Source: Icerya purchasi (Eukaryota; Arthropoda; Insecta; Hemiptera; Monophlebidae). From it: a stretch of 64,000 bases of DNA. The position numbers and the translations under genes were made by a program. The stretch is taken from contig CM077115.1 in NCBI GenBank assembly GCA_039619475.1, positions 225,739,064-225,803,063 on the forward strand, written 5' to 3'. Under the pieces are notes generated by a model. The model ran no database searches and was not told the origin of the DNA. It saw only the letters and a list, made by a program, of their open reading frames with translations. Of the stretch, positions 23,364 to 34,011 are shown in pieces; within the stretch, counting starts at the first letter, position 1; every line of letters starts with the position of its first letter.

Positions 23364-23776
23364 CGCATATATTAATTACAACGTAATTCTTAGGCTACCC
23401 CTCATTCGAAAAAATGTCCCAATTTTATGTAACGCTAAATGTCCCAAAAAAATGTCCCAGAAAAATGTCCCAATTTTATGTAACTTTTGTTATATTTTGT
23501 AGGATTTTTGTTATTATTATTTAAAAAATGTCACAATTTTATGTAACGAAATATGTAACAATAAATGTAACGAAAAAATGTCTTAATTTTATATAACGGA
23601 AGTTAAATGTTAGAATAGGATTTTTGTGGTTATGTTATTTTTCGTGTGTGTTGATGCCAGTAAGAATTACGTTGTAAATTTTGATCATTTTATACAAAGT
23701 ATAGAAGAGAAAGAGACAGAAATGTAAGCAAGAGGGGTCAAGGGGCACAGCCCCTTGCGAGGCCAAAATGGCCGAG
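23364..23776 (+). mobile_element. Repeat family B, copy 1
   Basis: Starts near attacaacgtaattctta (23375-23392), whose reverse complement recurs at 23661-23679, giving an approximately 305-bp inverted-repeat core. The core contains several runs of aaaatgtcccaattttatgt-type units. A tail of about 95 bp follows with two short hairpins (aaggggcacagcccctt and ggccaaaatggcc), and the element ends directly in (TA)n at 23777. A second copy lies at 42247-42657 on the other strand. Non-coding; superfamily unknown. Confidence 0.75.
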
Positions 23777-23777
23777 T

Positions 23778-23804
<27 letters not shown>
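23777..23804. repeat. (TA)n microsatellite
   Basis: Abuts the tail of repeat family B copy 1. Confidence 0.95.
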
Positions 23805-23812
<8 letters not shown>

Positions 23813-24119
23813 TAATAATACCCCTCTCGTTTTATTCATTTAACATTTTGGCAAAATTCCCCTTTGGGTAAAAATGTAAAAAAAAGTTATTTTAGAAGAA
23901 ATACAATAAAAGAAAAATATACCCCCCCCCCAAAAAAAAGTACCCATAACTATTTTTTACGGCAAAAATGCCATTTGTAAGTGTATCCATTATAACAAGT
24001 AATCTCTGGTCATGTTAGCATAAATTTTAACGTAATGGTTAGTTCGCTCCGCTGCATCCTCCCGTGTCTTTTTTTAAATAAAATTCCTAATAACAATTAT
24101 TCTCATGTAAAAAGTTCTA

Positions 24120-24934
24120 TGCTAGACTTTGGTCGGATATTTGTGCTCCATCATTTTCCTGCACTTTCTCCTTCTATCTTTCAATTTGGTCTCCTAACTC
24201 ATCCTCGGTTTCCTAACTTTCCGTTGCTTCGCCGCTTTGCTTTATTATTCGCTCGCCTTTTAACCATGTTCCATTATCTTTCTTTCTTTTCGGCCTCAGC
24301 CCAATCCCTGAATTGTCCTTTCATCCAAGTGATGAAGCGTTCTGTGATTCTAATCTTGTACGTTTTGAGTGCCCATCTTTACAAACCGAACGCTCTATTT
24401 TCTTACTTACTACAGTTCAGGCTTACCGTTCCGTGTGTGCTTCATACACTTCCTTTTCTAGTCAACCCTCCTTTTATTTTTCCATCCACCCTAATCTTCT
24501 TACCCGACCTTGGTTTTACAATATTCCTTTGCTTCGCCGCTCCGTTATTGTCTCCATTATCCGCTTACGTCTCAATCATACTCTTCTCCCTTCCTCACGT
24601 TTTCGTTTTCGTTTCACTTTATCCTCTAGTTGCCCTCTTCATCCTGACCACGAAGCTGCCAGTGATCCTGACCATATCTTCTTTGAATGGCCATCCCTCG
24701 TGAACGAACGTACTTCCTTGTACTCCGATCTGTTATCACTCAGACTCCCTAGTCCTTATTGTGTTTCGTGTATCTTGTTGTTTCCGTCAATCTCCGTTGT
24801 TGTTATCCTTAGTTCTTTTATTTTATCAATAGCTAACCGAATCTACATCTAACTGATTATTTTCCCTAGTGTCGTTTCTGAGTGAAAATCCTTTGCTGAC
24901 ATGCCCAAAGGGGGGGTTAAAAAAAAATAAATAA
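24120..24934 (+). mobile_element. LINE family A, copy 2: two tandem 3' ends
   Basis: The second half (about 24450-24850) reads RPWFYNIPLLRRSVIVSIIR, RLRLNHTLLPSSRF and DPDHIFFEWPSL, aligned with family A copy 1 (RSIISSIVRLRLDHSLLP, DANHVLFECPF); the final Cys of the zinc motif is Trp. The first half (about 24150-24450) contains a more diverged version: PLLRRFALLFARLL in one frame, then NCPFHPSDEAFC and LVRFECPSLQTERSI in another. Two copies of the same 3' module therefore lie head to tail. The 3' end reads tgctgacatgcccaaa followed by G- and A-rich tail sequence. Nothing upstream (RT, RNase H) is kept. Confidence 0.75.
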
Positions 24935-25114
24935 CCGTAGCAGAGAGATGTAAATGAAATTCCTAAACACGATAGTAAGGAATGAAAACACTGAAACTTC
25001 GTAGGGACTCATCAGATTCTTCAAAGTGCAAACAAAAAGACGATGGCAACCACTTCCGATAATTTTTTAAAATATCTAATGAACGGACATTTTTAAAATA
25101 ATATTATTTATTTA

Positions 25115-25365
25115 TAATGTAGAGTTTATTCGATATTTCTTGGATAAAAATAGGAAAACACAAATTCCATGGGGAAATAACAGATCAAGAAATAGAAGAC
25201 AGAAATACGTTTCAGAAAAAAACTGAAATGTCCATAGCATTCCAGAAAAGGACTAGAAAGAAGACAGGGAAGATATGGACGGAAGAAAGAAGGGAAAAAC
25301 ATAAGGAAAGAATTAAGCGATATTCGTGGGAAAAGAAGCGAAAAATCAGCGGGATCGCGCTATAG
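25115..25365 (+). pseudogene. LINE-type polyprotein C-terminal tail fragment (tentative)
   Basis: An 80-codon frame without a start reads KHKFHGEITDQEIEDRNTF, then TRKKTGKIWTEERREKHKER and IKRYSWEKKRK, ending at TAG 25363-25365. The K-x-G-x-x-x-(S/T)-E-E pattern followed by a basic helix resembles NUMOD3-like or LINE C-terminal tails, but the match is by eye only. No RT is attached. Confidence 0.35.
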
Positions 25366-27190
25366 TTATTTGTGTGATTCTTAGTTGGCCGTATTCAAGG
25401 GGGGAGGGGGAGTTGAAAATATGCTTTGTCTATTTGGAAAAATTGCGGCTCAACTTTATTTACAGATGCTAAATCAACCGCTTTCCGAAAATGATAAGAA
25501 ACTCGACTCGAAATTATGTATGGCGATTTAAAGAAAAATGGGGCATGCGTGTGCGTAAGCAGACCTCAACATCAATGGTTGCAACCGAGGCGGACATGTA
25601 AAACTAATCCGTTAAAATCTGCCCGTGTTTTTGTTTTTTACACATGTGTAAAAGTCGGTTTAATTACCAGGCACATTTTAAGTAAATTACAGTGAATAAT
25701 AGGCGCGCGATAAAAGACGATATGGCCTCAGGTCGAATATCCTGTTTTTACACCTTTCCACGCTTTCTCCGTGCTACGGCTTCCTAGTCACACGTGAAGT
25801 TACTTCTTTTGATCGTTACTGAATGTGTTGCAAACGGTATTGTACCATCGTAAAGATAAAATAATAGCGAGACAAAGTGTAGTCAAGCAGAAGGATACGG
25901 TGCATTTTCGTCGGTGACAAGCGGACAACAACGCGCATTCCATCGGATATTTTCTTATTCGCTTGGTTCAATGACAAAGACAGAAGAGACGTGATGGTTG
26001 GCTGCTGGGTCTGCAACATTGCTCCCATACTGTATCATATGCATATCGCGGCTACGGAGTAAGGTGAATATTACGCCAACAGAGCCGGACGTCCTATTCT
26101 GGAAAATTCAAGAAAGTGCCCGAGTCCGCTTACATTTTTTACACGTACTACCGACGCACGTACTGTTCTTCATCAGTTTTTGATTACAAACTTGAAACGG
26201 GAATTAAAGTTGTATCGGTAGCCCGCCTAATAATAGAAATGACGACTTTTCCTTAAAAATACAACTTGCGCTGAACAATAATTATTAATAAAGTAACGAA
26301 TAATTTACATAAAGAAAATCTGAATAGTTTGGGCTGACTTCGAAAATGTTAATAAATAGCTCGTTCGCGTTTCGACAACGTCTCACAAAATACGCGCAGT
26401 GGAAAAAATTCCAATTTGCCAAATAAAGAATATGTCAAACGACGTCGCTAGCTGCGCTAAAACCTACGAAAGAGAAACCGCTTCTAAAAATATTAACTGG
26501 GAATGAAACAAAAAATAAAATAAAATATTTAAAAATATATATTTTAAAAATCGAGTAAAAGCTAGAATTTTAGTCTGACCAATTATGACAGTTTGCGAAT
26601 AGAAAAAAAAAAAAAAAGAAAATTTTAATTCTCGTAAACATTTTTCGTTTTTTACATCGAGACACTGTGCGAATTTTTTTATTTTTGGGCCCTTATAAAA
26701 CCGATTTTTAAGCACTCCATTAGACGTGACCTTTTTTTTTTTTTTTTTTTTTCGAATTAGTTTTTAAATTTTTATTCGATAATCTTTTCATCAATATTCG
26801 CTTCCAACGTGAACGTTGCATCCTATTGCTTGACTCTAGTTACCATTCCTGCTAAAATCGGTGCTAATGCCATCGTCGGTCATACGAACGATCGCGATTA
26901 GGAGGAGTGGTAGTTAAATTCTTCAAGTATCCGATAAAGGGTGTCATAAGCCGAATGTGCTGATAAATACCGTAGACAGAACCGGCTGCAATAACATCAT
27001 GCAAATCACCAACAACTCGCAATCCCGGCTCGAGCAAAACTTTTAAACGTTGCTCTCGACTTAAAACTCGACCTTTCGGATGACATAGCGAATTCTGACA
27101 GAAAACTCTCCAGGAAACAACGGGAAACCATAGGAGAGTAATATTTTTTTTTTTTCTTTTTTTGCTAAGAACCGGTAAGGCCAGGTAAGG
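25366..27190. other. Interval without recognised genes
   Basis: Contains a T-run at 26732-26752 and another at about 27145-27160. A 42-codon minus-strand frame around 27008-27133 starting MVSRCFLESFLSEFAM lies in a less AT-rich patch, but I cannot identify it. Other ORFs look random. Confidence 0.4.
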
Positions 27191-27192
27191 CC

Positions 27193-27280
27193 AGACTATG
27201 GATTAACATCTACTCATCTTTTTTCGCCAATCGATCCTCCTTCTACCTCCTCCTACAGCCTATTCCCAATTCACAGCCCT
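27193..27280 (+). mobile_element. LINE family A, copy 3, left part
   Basis: Reads LWINIYSSFFANRSSFYLLL then QPIPNSQP, matching family A copy 1 (FWTGFYPSFFTNPRSFYLSV, QPFPSSLP). The frame continues into 33605 with WFQSFPFSRRSAIVSLIRLR once the R1-like insertion and one copy of its target duplication are skipped. Confidence 0.85.
27268..27280 (+). repeat. Left target site duplication of R1-like element
   Basis: aattcacagccct, repeated exactly at 33592-33604. The first two A could belong to the poly(A) on the right side. Confidence 0.9.
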
Positions 27281-27722
27281 CACGACGGTTCATTTTTCAT
27301 CATAGTGTTCAGTTGTGTTTATAGTGTTCAGTTAATAAAATTACGTCTATAAACATCGTTGATAAAGTGATAAGAAAGCAATATCGGTTTTCTGATGTTC
27401 GTTTCGCACGTCTCGAAATTCTAGCCGGTCGAAAATTGTTAAGATAGTCGGTTCGCATCGCATCCGGTCTCGTATCGTATTCGCTACAACGGTTCTGCCG
27501 GTGCTGTGGACATTCCAAATCACATCTGTGTAGCTTCGCGGCAACGGAAGTGGCGTCTACGATAAGTAATTAATTGATGACGTTTCACAAAGTGGGTAAT
27601 TATATACTATTTTGTGGCCGTTTGTATTTTCAGAGATAAATCCTGTTTTCAACAGCTTAACGGTGTGACCAGATATTCTACATGAATATATAGTACACCA
27701 AAAATATTTTAAATAGTGCACG

Positions 27723-28846
27723 ATGGCCCTACGTGAGATCGTAGGGTCAAAGATACTGCCACTTCTGGTGGATCTAGGACCCAAATTAGGACAAGAAGGA
27801 ACTCGTTATGGCAGTATTAAAATGTCTATAACAAATTTAATATCTGAAATTAATGTAGCTTTGGCGGATGATGTATCCTCATCCACGCTTGATACAGGAA
27901 TTCTAAAAGACATAGTTAATGAAGCGATACGACCTGTGATGGAAACTTTAGAAAAAGGTAGGACGAAAAAATATTCAGAGATAATATCGGATAGTAATAA
28001 AAACACTAGTAAATTACCTACCTTTAAATCGAACTTAGACAAAGTTCTCAAAATTAAAGTAACTGACGATAGTAATAAACTTGAAAAATTGAAAGAAATA
28101 ATACCAGGAAAGAAATTATTTCAATCTTCAGCAGAGCTCGCTGAAACTATTTTGAAAAAATCTATAAAACCATCTGAACTTAAATTTTTACCAATGTTAC
28201 ACAGAACAAAAGATTCGTTAATAATTAAAACAAACTCATCGGACAAAGAAAAAATCATAAAATCGATGTGTAACATTGGTGAAAAAGGGACTTTTCCATC
28301 ACAGAAACAAAAAAAAGATCCCCATATATAAAAGTAATCAACTTACCTGCTTCTTTTCTTTTAATGAACAATGAAGAAATTAAAAAAGAATTATTTCAAT
28401 CAATCCAGCAGTACTGTGAACAAAAAAATATAGTGGATGATTTAAAATTAGAAGACACGTATATTAGAATAAACCGAAAAGCTAAGAATGACAAAATATT
28501 CGTAGAAGCAGTTATACAAGTATCGCCTGGTTTATATAATAACTTAATAAATATCGGTTATATCCCTATTGAATGGAAAATCTGTCGTGTCTACAAACAT
28601 ATAGAAGTAACACAATGTTTTAACTGTGCTGGTTTCGGACACAAAGCAAAGAATTGTAAACTATCCAAAGAAAAAATAAATCTCATTAAAGAAACGATAA
28701 ATAGAAATCGTTGTCCTAACTGCGAATACTCCAATACAACAAAAAACACAGAATTCGATGCAAATCACAAACATTATCAGCTATCAAAATGTCCAATAGC
28801 AAACAGAATCTTAAACTTTTTAGATTCAAACACTAACTATGAATGA
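27723..28846 (+). pseudogene. ORF1 (Gag-like, CCHC zinc knuckles) of R1-like element
   Basis: The ORF1 protein would package element RNA. The frame from ATG 27723 is open to 28331. A one-base-type slip at an A8 run near 28308-28316 moves it to a second frame, open to the stop at 28844-28846. The second part carries the zinc knuckle CFNCAGFGHKAKNC (about 28615-28656) and a Cys/His block CPNC...HYQLSKC after it, the usual C-terminus of R1-type ORF1. The N-terminal part is Lys/Ser-rich and helical with a block SLIIKTNSSDKEKIIKSM. Joined length would be about 370 residues, reasonable for the clade. One frameshift is the only visible lesion. Confidence 0.85.
28843..28846 (+). promoter_or_regulatory. 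ATGA stop/start overlap between ORF1 and ORF2
   Basis: The ORF1 stop TGA (28844-28846) overlaps the ORF2 start ATG (28843-28845). Overlapping stop-start junctions support termination-reinitiation of ORF2 in R1/SART-type elements; here it is inferred from position only. Confidence 0.7.
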
Positions 28847-31736
28847 TGGCAGGTAGTACTCAATTAAGGAAAAAGTTTTGTAAAACTAAATTAACGGAAT
28901 TAAACTGCTTAATGCTAAATGTAGGCAGAAGTAAATACCAACAGTCAGAAATTTTACAAAATATGAAATATGGCATAATTATAATAACAGAACCAAATAA
29001 TACAAACAATAAACTAACAGGTTATAATAACAGTTACGACAATTTCATACAAAAAAATGTGGGACAACTGCAGTACGGAAGAATTATAAAGCAGAAACTA
29101 TTAAAGAAACAGAAGATATCTTACTACTTAAAATAGACGATTTTATTTTAATAGCATGTTACTTCTCACCGAATGAACCGATCGAAGATAAAATTGGAAT
29201 ATTACAAAACTATTTAAACTTAAATAATACAACGGAAAAGATTATACTGGCTGGTGATTTTAACGTAAGATCATCGTTATATGAACAGATAGATCATAAA
29301 AGTAATAAAAGAGTTAATATTTTCGAAGAATTTATAATAAGTAACAAATTAACCGTTAAAAATGACTACAATATTAAAACATTTCGCAATAAAAATGGGA
29401 GTAGTGTAATTGATCTAGTATTAACCAATGAAAAAATCAGTGATCGAATTGGAAAAATTGAGATTAAATGTGCGAATTGTCGTCATAATAAGGTTAAATT
29501 TAAAATCAAGAATAATTCAATGAAAGAAGATGAACAGCTAATCAAAACAATTGATTACAATAAATTTGAGGAACTTGTTACAAAAGAAAGTTTTAACGAA
29601 TAAATTAACAAGATGGCTAAATCGACAGGTGAATTATTGCTGAATGAACAGGTGAACGAAATCATGAATAAAATCCAAAATATTAGAAATAAAAGCGAAC
29701 AAGTGAAACTGGTAAAAATATGGTGGAACACTACATTAGAACAATACAAAAAAAAAGTGAAACAACTGACCAAATTAAAGTACATATATAAAAACAAAAA
29801 AAAAAATAATGAACTAAATAAGACACTCACAGTACTCAAAGAAACTACCGCAAGATATAGAAGAGAAATAGACAAAAGCAAATCAGAAGCGTGGAAACAA
29901 CTAGTTGCCAACTCGTCGGTATGGGGCAAGCCGTATAAAATTGTCATGGAGAAACATAAAAAATTTAATTTTCCAACATTAATTAATAGTGCAGGGGAAA
30001 TTATTACAAATGAAAAAGAAAAATATGAATTAATAAGTAATGCACTTTTTCCGAAAGTGGATGATGAACTCGGGACAAGTGATACAATATGTAATTATAA
30101 ATTAAACAAAGTAGATGAATTAACCATTACGAAAATAATTAAAATGTGCAGTAACAAAAAGGCCAATGGTACCGATCAAATTTCTAATAAAATGATAAAA
30201 ATTTTAAACAAACATCATATCACATTAATATCTACTATAGTCAATTCGTATTTAAACATCTGTACTTTTCCGGAAATATGGAAGAGAGGGAAAATTATCC
30301 TGCTAAACAAACCAGATAAGGAACTCTCTTCACCAAAAGCTTACAGACCGATAACTTTACTCTCTAACATTGGAAAGATTTATGAAAAAATAATAAAACA
30401 TAAAATTGATGAGGTACTGGATAATAACTTAATACTGAATGGACAACAATATGGATATATAAGGAATAAATCAACGGAAAAAGCTATTTTGAAATGTATG
30501 GAAACCATTAACAACTACAAAAGTTATTATAAATTAATATTACTAATAAGTTTTGATATCAGTGGTGCCTTTGATAATATAAAGTGGTCAAAAATTACGG
30601 AGTGTCTACAACTGAATAAATTTGATTCAAACCTAATTGAAATAATAAAAAGCTTTTTAAAAAATAGAGAAATTATTTTCCAGAATAAGGATAATGAAAT
30701 AATTTATCGTAGGACACTCACTGCAGGTGTTCCGCAAGGATCCATTCTGGCACCCACTCTTTTCAATATTGCAATGGCGAACATACATAACAACACTGGA
30801 CATTACGATAATATAAATCTTATAAGTTATGCGGATGACATTTTATTGATTTCAGGAATAAATAATATAGAAGACATTCCTCAAATAAATCAGAAAATTA
30901 ACAATATTAACAACGAACTCATTAATCTTGGGCTACATTTAAATCCGGAAAAAACTAACTCGATATTAATAACAAGAAAACATAAAAAACACGAAATTAA
31001 AAGTAAAATAGAAAAAGAATTAAAATTGAATAATAAGCCTCTTAAATTTAACAAGGAAATGAAATATTTGGGTATATACATAGATGAAAATCTCAATTTC
31101 AGCAAACATGTTGGCTACATCATGGATAAAATTAAAAAAATATTACACAAAACTAGTAGGTATATATAACAGAAGCTTTGGTTTAAAATTTGTGGATAGG
31201 AAAATTCTTTACTCAGCGCTGTTCAGATCTATAACGGAATATGGTTCCTTGATTTATTTTCCTAACATTTCGGTAAAAAACAAAAAGAAAATTAAAATGG
31301 AACAAAGGAAAATCATCTTAAATATAACATCTGCATATAGAACGGTTTCCTATACATCTTCGTATGTCATATCAGGAATTATGCCAGTGGATGTACAGTT
31401 GGAAATGATTAACGAGATAAAGATAACCAAAAACAACCATAGTGATAGGACAAGGGTAATGCAGAAGGTAAAAGAAGTAAAGTCGAAATACCTGGAGGAA
31501 TGGCAAAACACTTATGAGCAAGAATTAACAGGGAGACGAACGTATGGATTATTAACCAGAATTGAAGATAGATTGAAGAACAAATTACTCAATCCAGATT
31601 TCTTTCTAACCCAATTTTTGTCGGGACATGGTAATTTCGCTGAGTATCTAAAGAAAATGGGCATAACAAATGATGATAAATGCAGAGAATGCAATATCGA
31701 AACAGATTCACCGGATCATACTTTTCTATATTGTTC
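28843..31736 (+). pseudogene. ORF2 (endonuclease + reverse transcriptase) of R1-like element, N-terminal and central part
   Basis: Endonuclease: ELNCLMLNVGRSKYQQSEIL, IIIITEPN, then (after a frameshift near 29050-29110) IILAGDFNVRSSLYEQIDHK (GDFN at 29253-29264) and TFRNKNGSSVIDLVLTN. The closing SDH-type motif is altered (NCRHNKV). An in-frame TAA lies at 29601-29603. RT: YRPITLLSNIGKIYEKIIKH, QQYGYIRNKSTEKAI, motif A ISFDISGAFDNIKW (30545-30589), motif B AGVPQGSILAPTLFNIAM, motif C SYADDILLI (YADD 30828-30839) and KYLGIYIDENLNFSKHVG. A further frameshift near 31140 leads to YRTVSYTSSYVISGIMPVDV, TQFLSGHGNFAEYLKKMG and CRECNIETDSPDHTFLYC, the R1-type CCHC. The Jockey element interrupts right after this. 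Confidence 0.88.
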
Positions 31737-33100
31737 CTAATAACTTAGTAAAAACTTTAAATCCGCATAAATCTCCGGGTTATGACTTAATTACGGCACG
31801 GATTTTAAAGGAATTGTCCAGAAAAGGTTTTATATTTCTGACATATGTCTTCAATGCGATGCTCCGGCTACGGTATTTTCCGATACAGCTAAAACTGTCA
31901 CAAATTATCGTCATTAAGAAACCGCTTAAACCACCGACAGAACCGGACTCGTATCGGCCCATCTCCTTGCTGTCCGTAGTCTCTAAGCTTTATGAAAAGC
32001 TGTTGCTGAAGCGGTTAATGCCAATTATTAACGACAAAGAGTTAATACCGGAACATCAGTTCGGTTTCAGAGCTAAGCACGGTACAACAGAACAAGTGCA
32101 CCGCATAGTTAACACTATAGAGGCATCCCTCGAAGGGAAAAAGTACTGTGACGCAGTGTTTTTAGATATAAGCCAGGCTTTTGACAAAGTCTGGCACGAC
32201 GGTCTGTTACACAAAATAAAACGTCACTTTCCCCATGAAATATATCAATTACTTTGGTCATACTTACACGAAAGATACTTCTTTGTGAAGTATGGAGATG
32301 ACTCATCAGATATATATCCGATAAAAGCAGGCGTTCCGCAGGGAAGTGTGCTGGGGCCACTACTCTATCTCATATACACGTCAGATATTCCTACGCCCTC
32401 CAACGTGCAGGTAGCAACATTTGCTGATGATACCGCGATCTTATGCTCGGATGTATGCCCGGTTAAAGCGCGTAACACCATTCAAGAAGCTGTTACTGAA
32501 CTCTCATCGTGGTTTAGCCAATGGAAGATTAAAACTAATGAAAGCAAATCAAGGCGAGTAATCTTTACTAACAGAAGAATTGTGCCAACGGAAGATATAA
32601 TCCTGAATGATGTTCCAGTTCCACAACACACAGATGTAAAATATCTTGGTATGTATCTCGACCAAAGATTAACATGGAAGAAACACATAACAGCAAAACG
32701 GATCGAACTAAATGCAAAACTGAAGCAAATGTACTGGCTATTAAACAGAAAATCAGAAATATCTCCTGAAAATAAACTATTAATATACGCTCAAATCCTA
32801 AAGCCAATTTGGCGGTACGGTTGCCCCTTATGGGGCTGCTCGAAAAAGAGCAATATAGCGATCATCCAACGGATACAGAATAAAATCCTTCGAATGATAG
32901 TCAATGCTCCGTGGTATATCACCAACTTAACACTACATGAAGATCTAAAAATCAAGACCGTGCTAGAAGTAATAACTAATGATGCAAAAAAGTATGCTAG
33001 CAGACTGGAGATACATCCAAATTACTTAGCGATCGTATTGTTGGATAATTCGATGGAAGTTCGGCGGCTTGACAGAGTCAAGCCGATGGACTTAGCCTAA
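31737..33100 (+). pseudogene. Jockey-type reverse transcriptase, intact frame from truncation point
   Basis: About 454 codons remain open. Visible in order: LNPHKSPGYDLITARIL, LTYVFNAMLRLRYFP, SYRPISLLSVVSKLYEKLLL, HQFGFRAKHGTTEQVHRIV, motif A AVFLDISQAFDKVWHDGLL, motif B AGVPQGSVLGPLLYLIYTSD, motif C VATFADDTAIL (FADD 32420-32431), VKYLGMYLDQRLTWKKHI and ILKPIWRYGCPLWG, ending VRRLDRVKPMDLA. This is the typical Jockey pattern. The endonuclease and the start of RT are missing, so the protein cannot be made as such; classed as a 5'-truncated copy. The lack of stops suggests a recent insertion, younger than the R1-like host. Confidence 0.92.
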
Positions 33101-33211
33101 CAAAAAGGAAAAGTAATCTTCTGCACCTATCGCTGGATAGAGTGCTACTCAATGTTACGCTCTAATACTAAAATTGCCAGATAGCTGTTATCAGCTAGGA
33201 GCAATTTGGCA

Positions 33212-33212
<1 letters not shown>

Positions 33213-33245
<33 letters not shown>
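33213..33245 (+). repeat. Poly(A) tail of the Jockey insertion
   Basis: 33 uninterrupted A, marking the 3' end of the retrotransposed copy. Confidence 0.95.
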
Positions 33246-33247
<2 letters not shown>

Positions 33248-33591
33248 CGAGCAAACATAAGAGCTGAATACAACATCGGAGAAAACTACAACTGGTTCAA
33301 GAATAAAAATAATACCATGAAGACCTTAAAATATATAACCGCTATATTAAAGAAAAAAAAAAGAATATGATGTTATAATCTAAGTCGATAGCTTTTTCTC
33401 TTTAGATATCTTGTAATGTAGAGGAGGTACGGATAAACCATTGGTCAAACGGTCTCCATCTATAAGAATTTACACTTTGTAATCGTATTTTTTTTATATT
33501 TATTTATTAAGGTTTTGTAATTTCAAGAATTATTTGAAAAGGAGATAATTTATATAATAATAATAATAATAAATAATAAAAAAAAAAAAAA
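33246..33591 (+). mobile_element. R1-like element, ORF2 C-terminus and 3' UTR after the Jockey insertion
   Basis: Reads NIRAEYNIGENYNWFKNKNN then MKTLKYITAILKKKKRI to a stop at about 33369, the short tail that follows the zinc motif in R1-type ORF2. Then a 3' UTR and (TAA)n/poly(A) tail. Confidence 0.75.
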
Positions 33592-33604
33592 AATTCACAG
33601 CCCT
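33592..33604 (+). repeat. Right target site duplication of R1-like element
   Basis: aattcacagccct, identical to 27268-27280. Confidence 0.9.
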
Positions 33605-34011
33605 GGTTCCAATCTTTTCCCTTTTCTCGGCGCTCGGCTATTGTTTCCTTAATCAGACTAAGACTTAGTCATTCCCTCCTCCCCTCTTCTCGTTTTTATT
33701 TTTCTCTTTCACCTTCTCCCGTTTGCCCTCTCCACTCTACTGATCCTCCCTTTATATACGACCCCAACCATATCCTTTTTGAATGCTCTGCTCCTATTCC
33801 CAAGTGCTCTCATCTATACGCCCTTCCTACCCCTTTCAATGCTTCCTTTATCCTTTCCTTCCCATCTCTAGCCGTTATTCCCCCTCCTACTTTCCTTTAT
33901 GCTCTTTATCTCCGATCGCCTTAGAATTTGAGTAGGTGATCTATGCTCATGTAGTTGGGCCAGTGCTGACACCAAACCTATTTAATAAAAAAAAAAAAAA
34001 AAAAAAAAAAA
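33605..34011 (+). mobile_element. LINE family A, copy 3, right part with poly(A)
   Basis: Continues the family A frame: RRSAIVSLIRLRLSHSLLPS, then YDPNHILFECSA with the His-Cys pair of the C-terminal zinc motif, to a stop at 33922-33924. The 3' UTR ends gccagtgctgacacc, a few bases, then poly(A) at 33987-34011. The frame is unbroken across the R1-like insertion. The copy is 5'-truncated at about 27193. Confidence 0.85.

Larger units (their letters stand above)
31737..33245 (+). mobile_element. Jockey-clade LINE, 5'-truncated, with poly(A)
   Basis: Inserted into the C-terminal coding end of the R1-like ORF2. Starts inside the RT domain (truncated), runs to a stop at 33098-33100, then a 112-bp 3' UTR with a short hairpin (atagctgttatcagctagga) and a 33-bp poly(A) at 33213-33245. 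R1-like coding text (NIRAEYNIGENYNWF) follows. A target duplication is not clear; at most a few bases (ttc) are shared. Confidence 0.9.
27281..33591 (+). mobile_element. R1-clade non-LTR retrotransposon, apparently full length, carrying a nested Jockey insertion
   Basis: Bounded by a 13-bp target duplication. Order: 5' UTR (27281-27722, with a short direct repeat tagtgttcagtt near its start), ORF1 with zinc knuckles (27723-28846), ORF2 with endonuclease and RT (from 28843), Jockey insertion (about 31737-33245), the ORF2 C-terminus, and a 3' UTR ending in (TAA)n and poly(A) (33555-33593). R1-clade assignment rests on the FDISGAFDN form of motif A, the R1-like endonuclease blocks and the CCHC after RT. 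Classic R1 sits in 28S rDNA; this copy sits in another LINE, so it is not the rDNA-specific type. Frameshifts and a stop make it defective. Confidence 0.9.

Noticed and set aside
23371..23600. Repeated aaaatgtccc units considered as a CRISPR-like or satellite array
   Set aside because: Units are irregular, AT-rich and part of a dispersed repeat that occurs again at 42.4 kb; no spacers of constant length.
29555..29947. 130-codon minus-strand ORF
   Set aside because: Antisense shadow of the R1-like ORF2.
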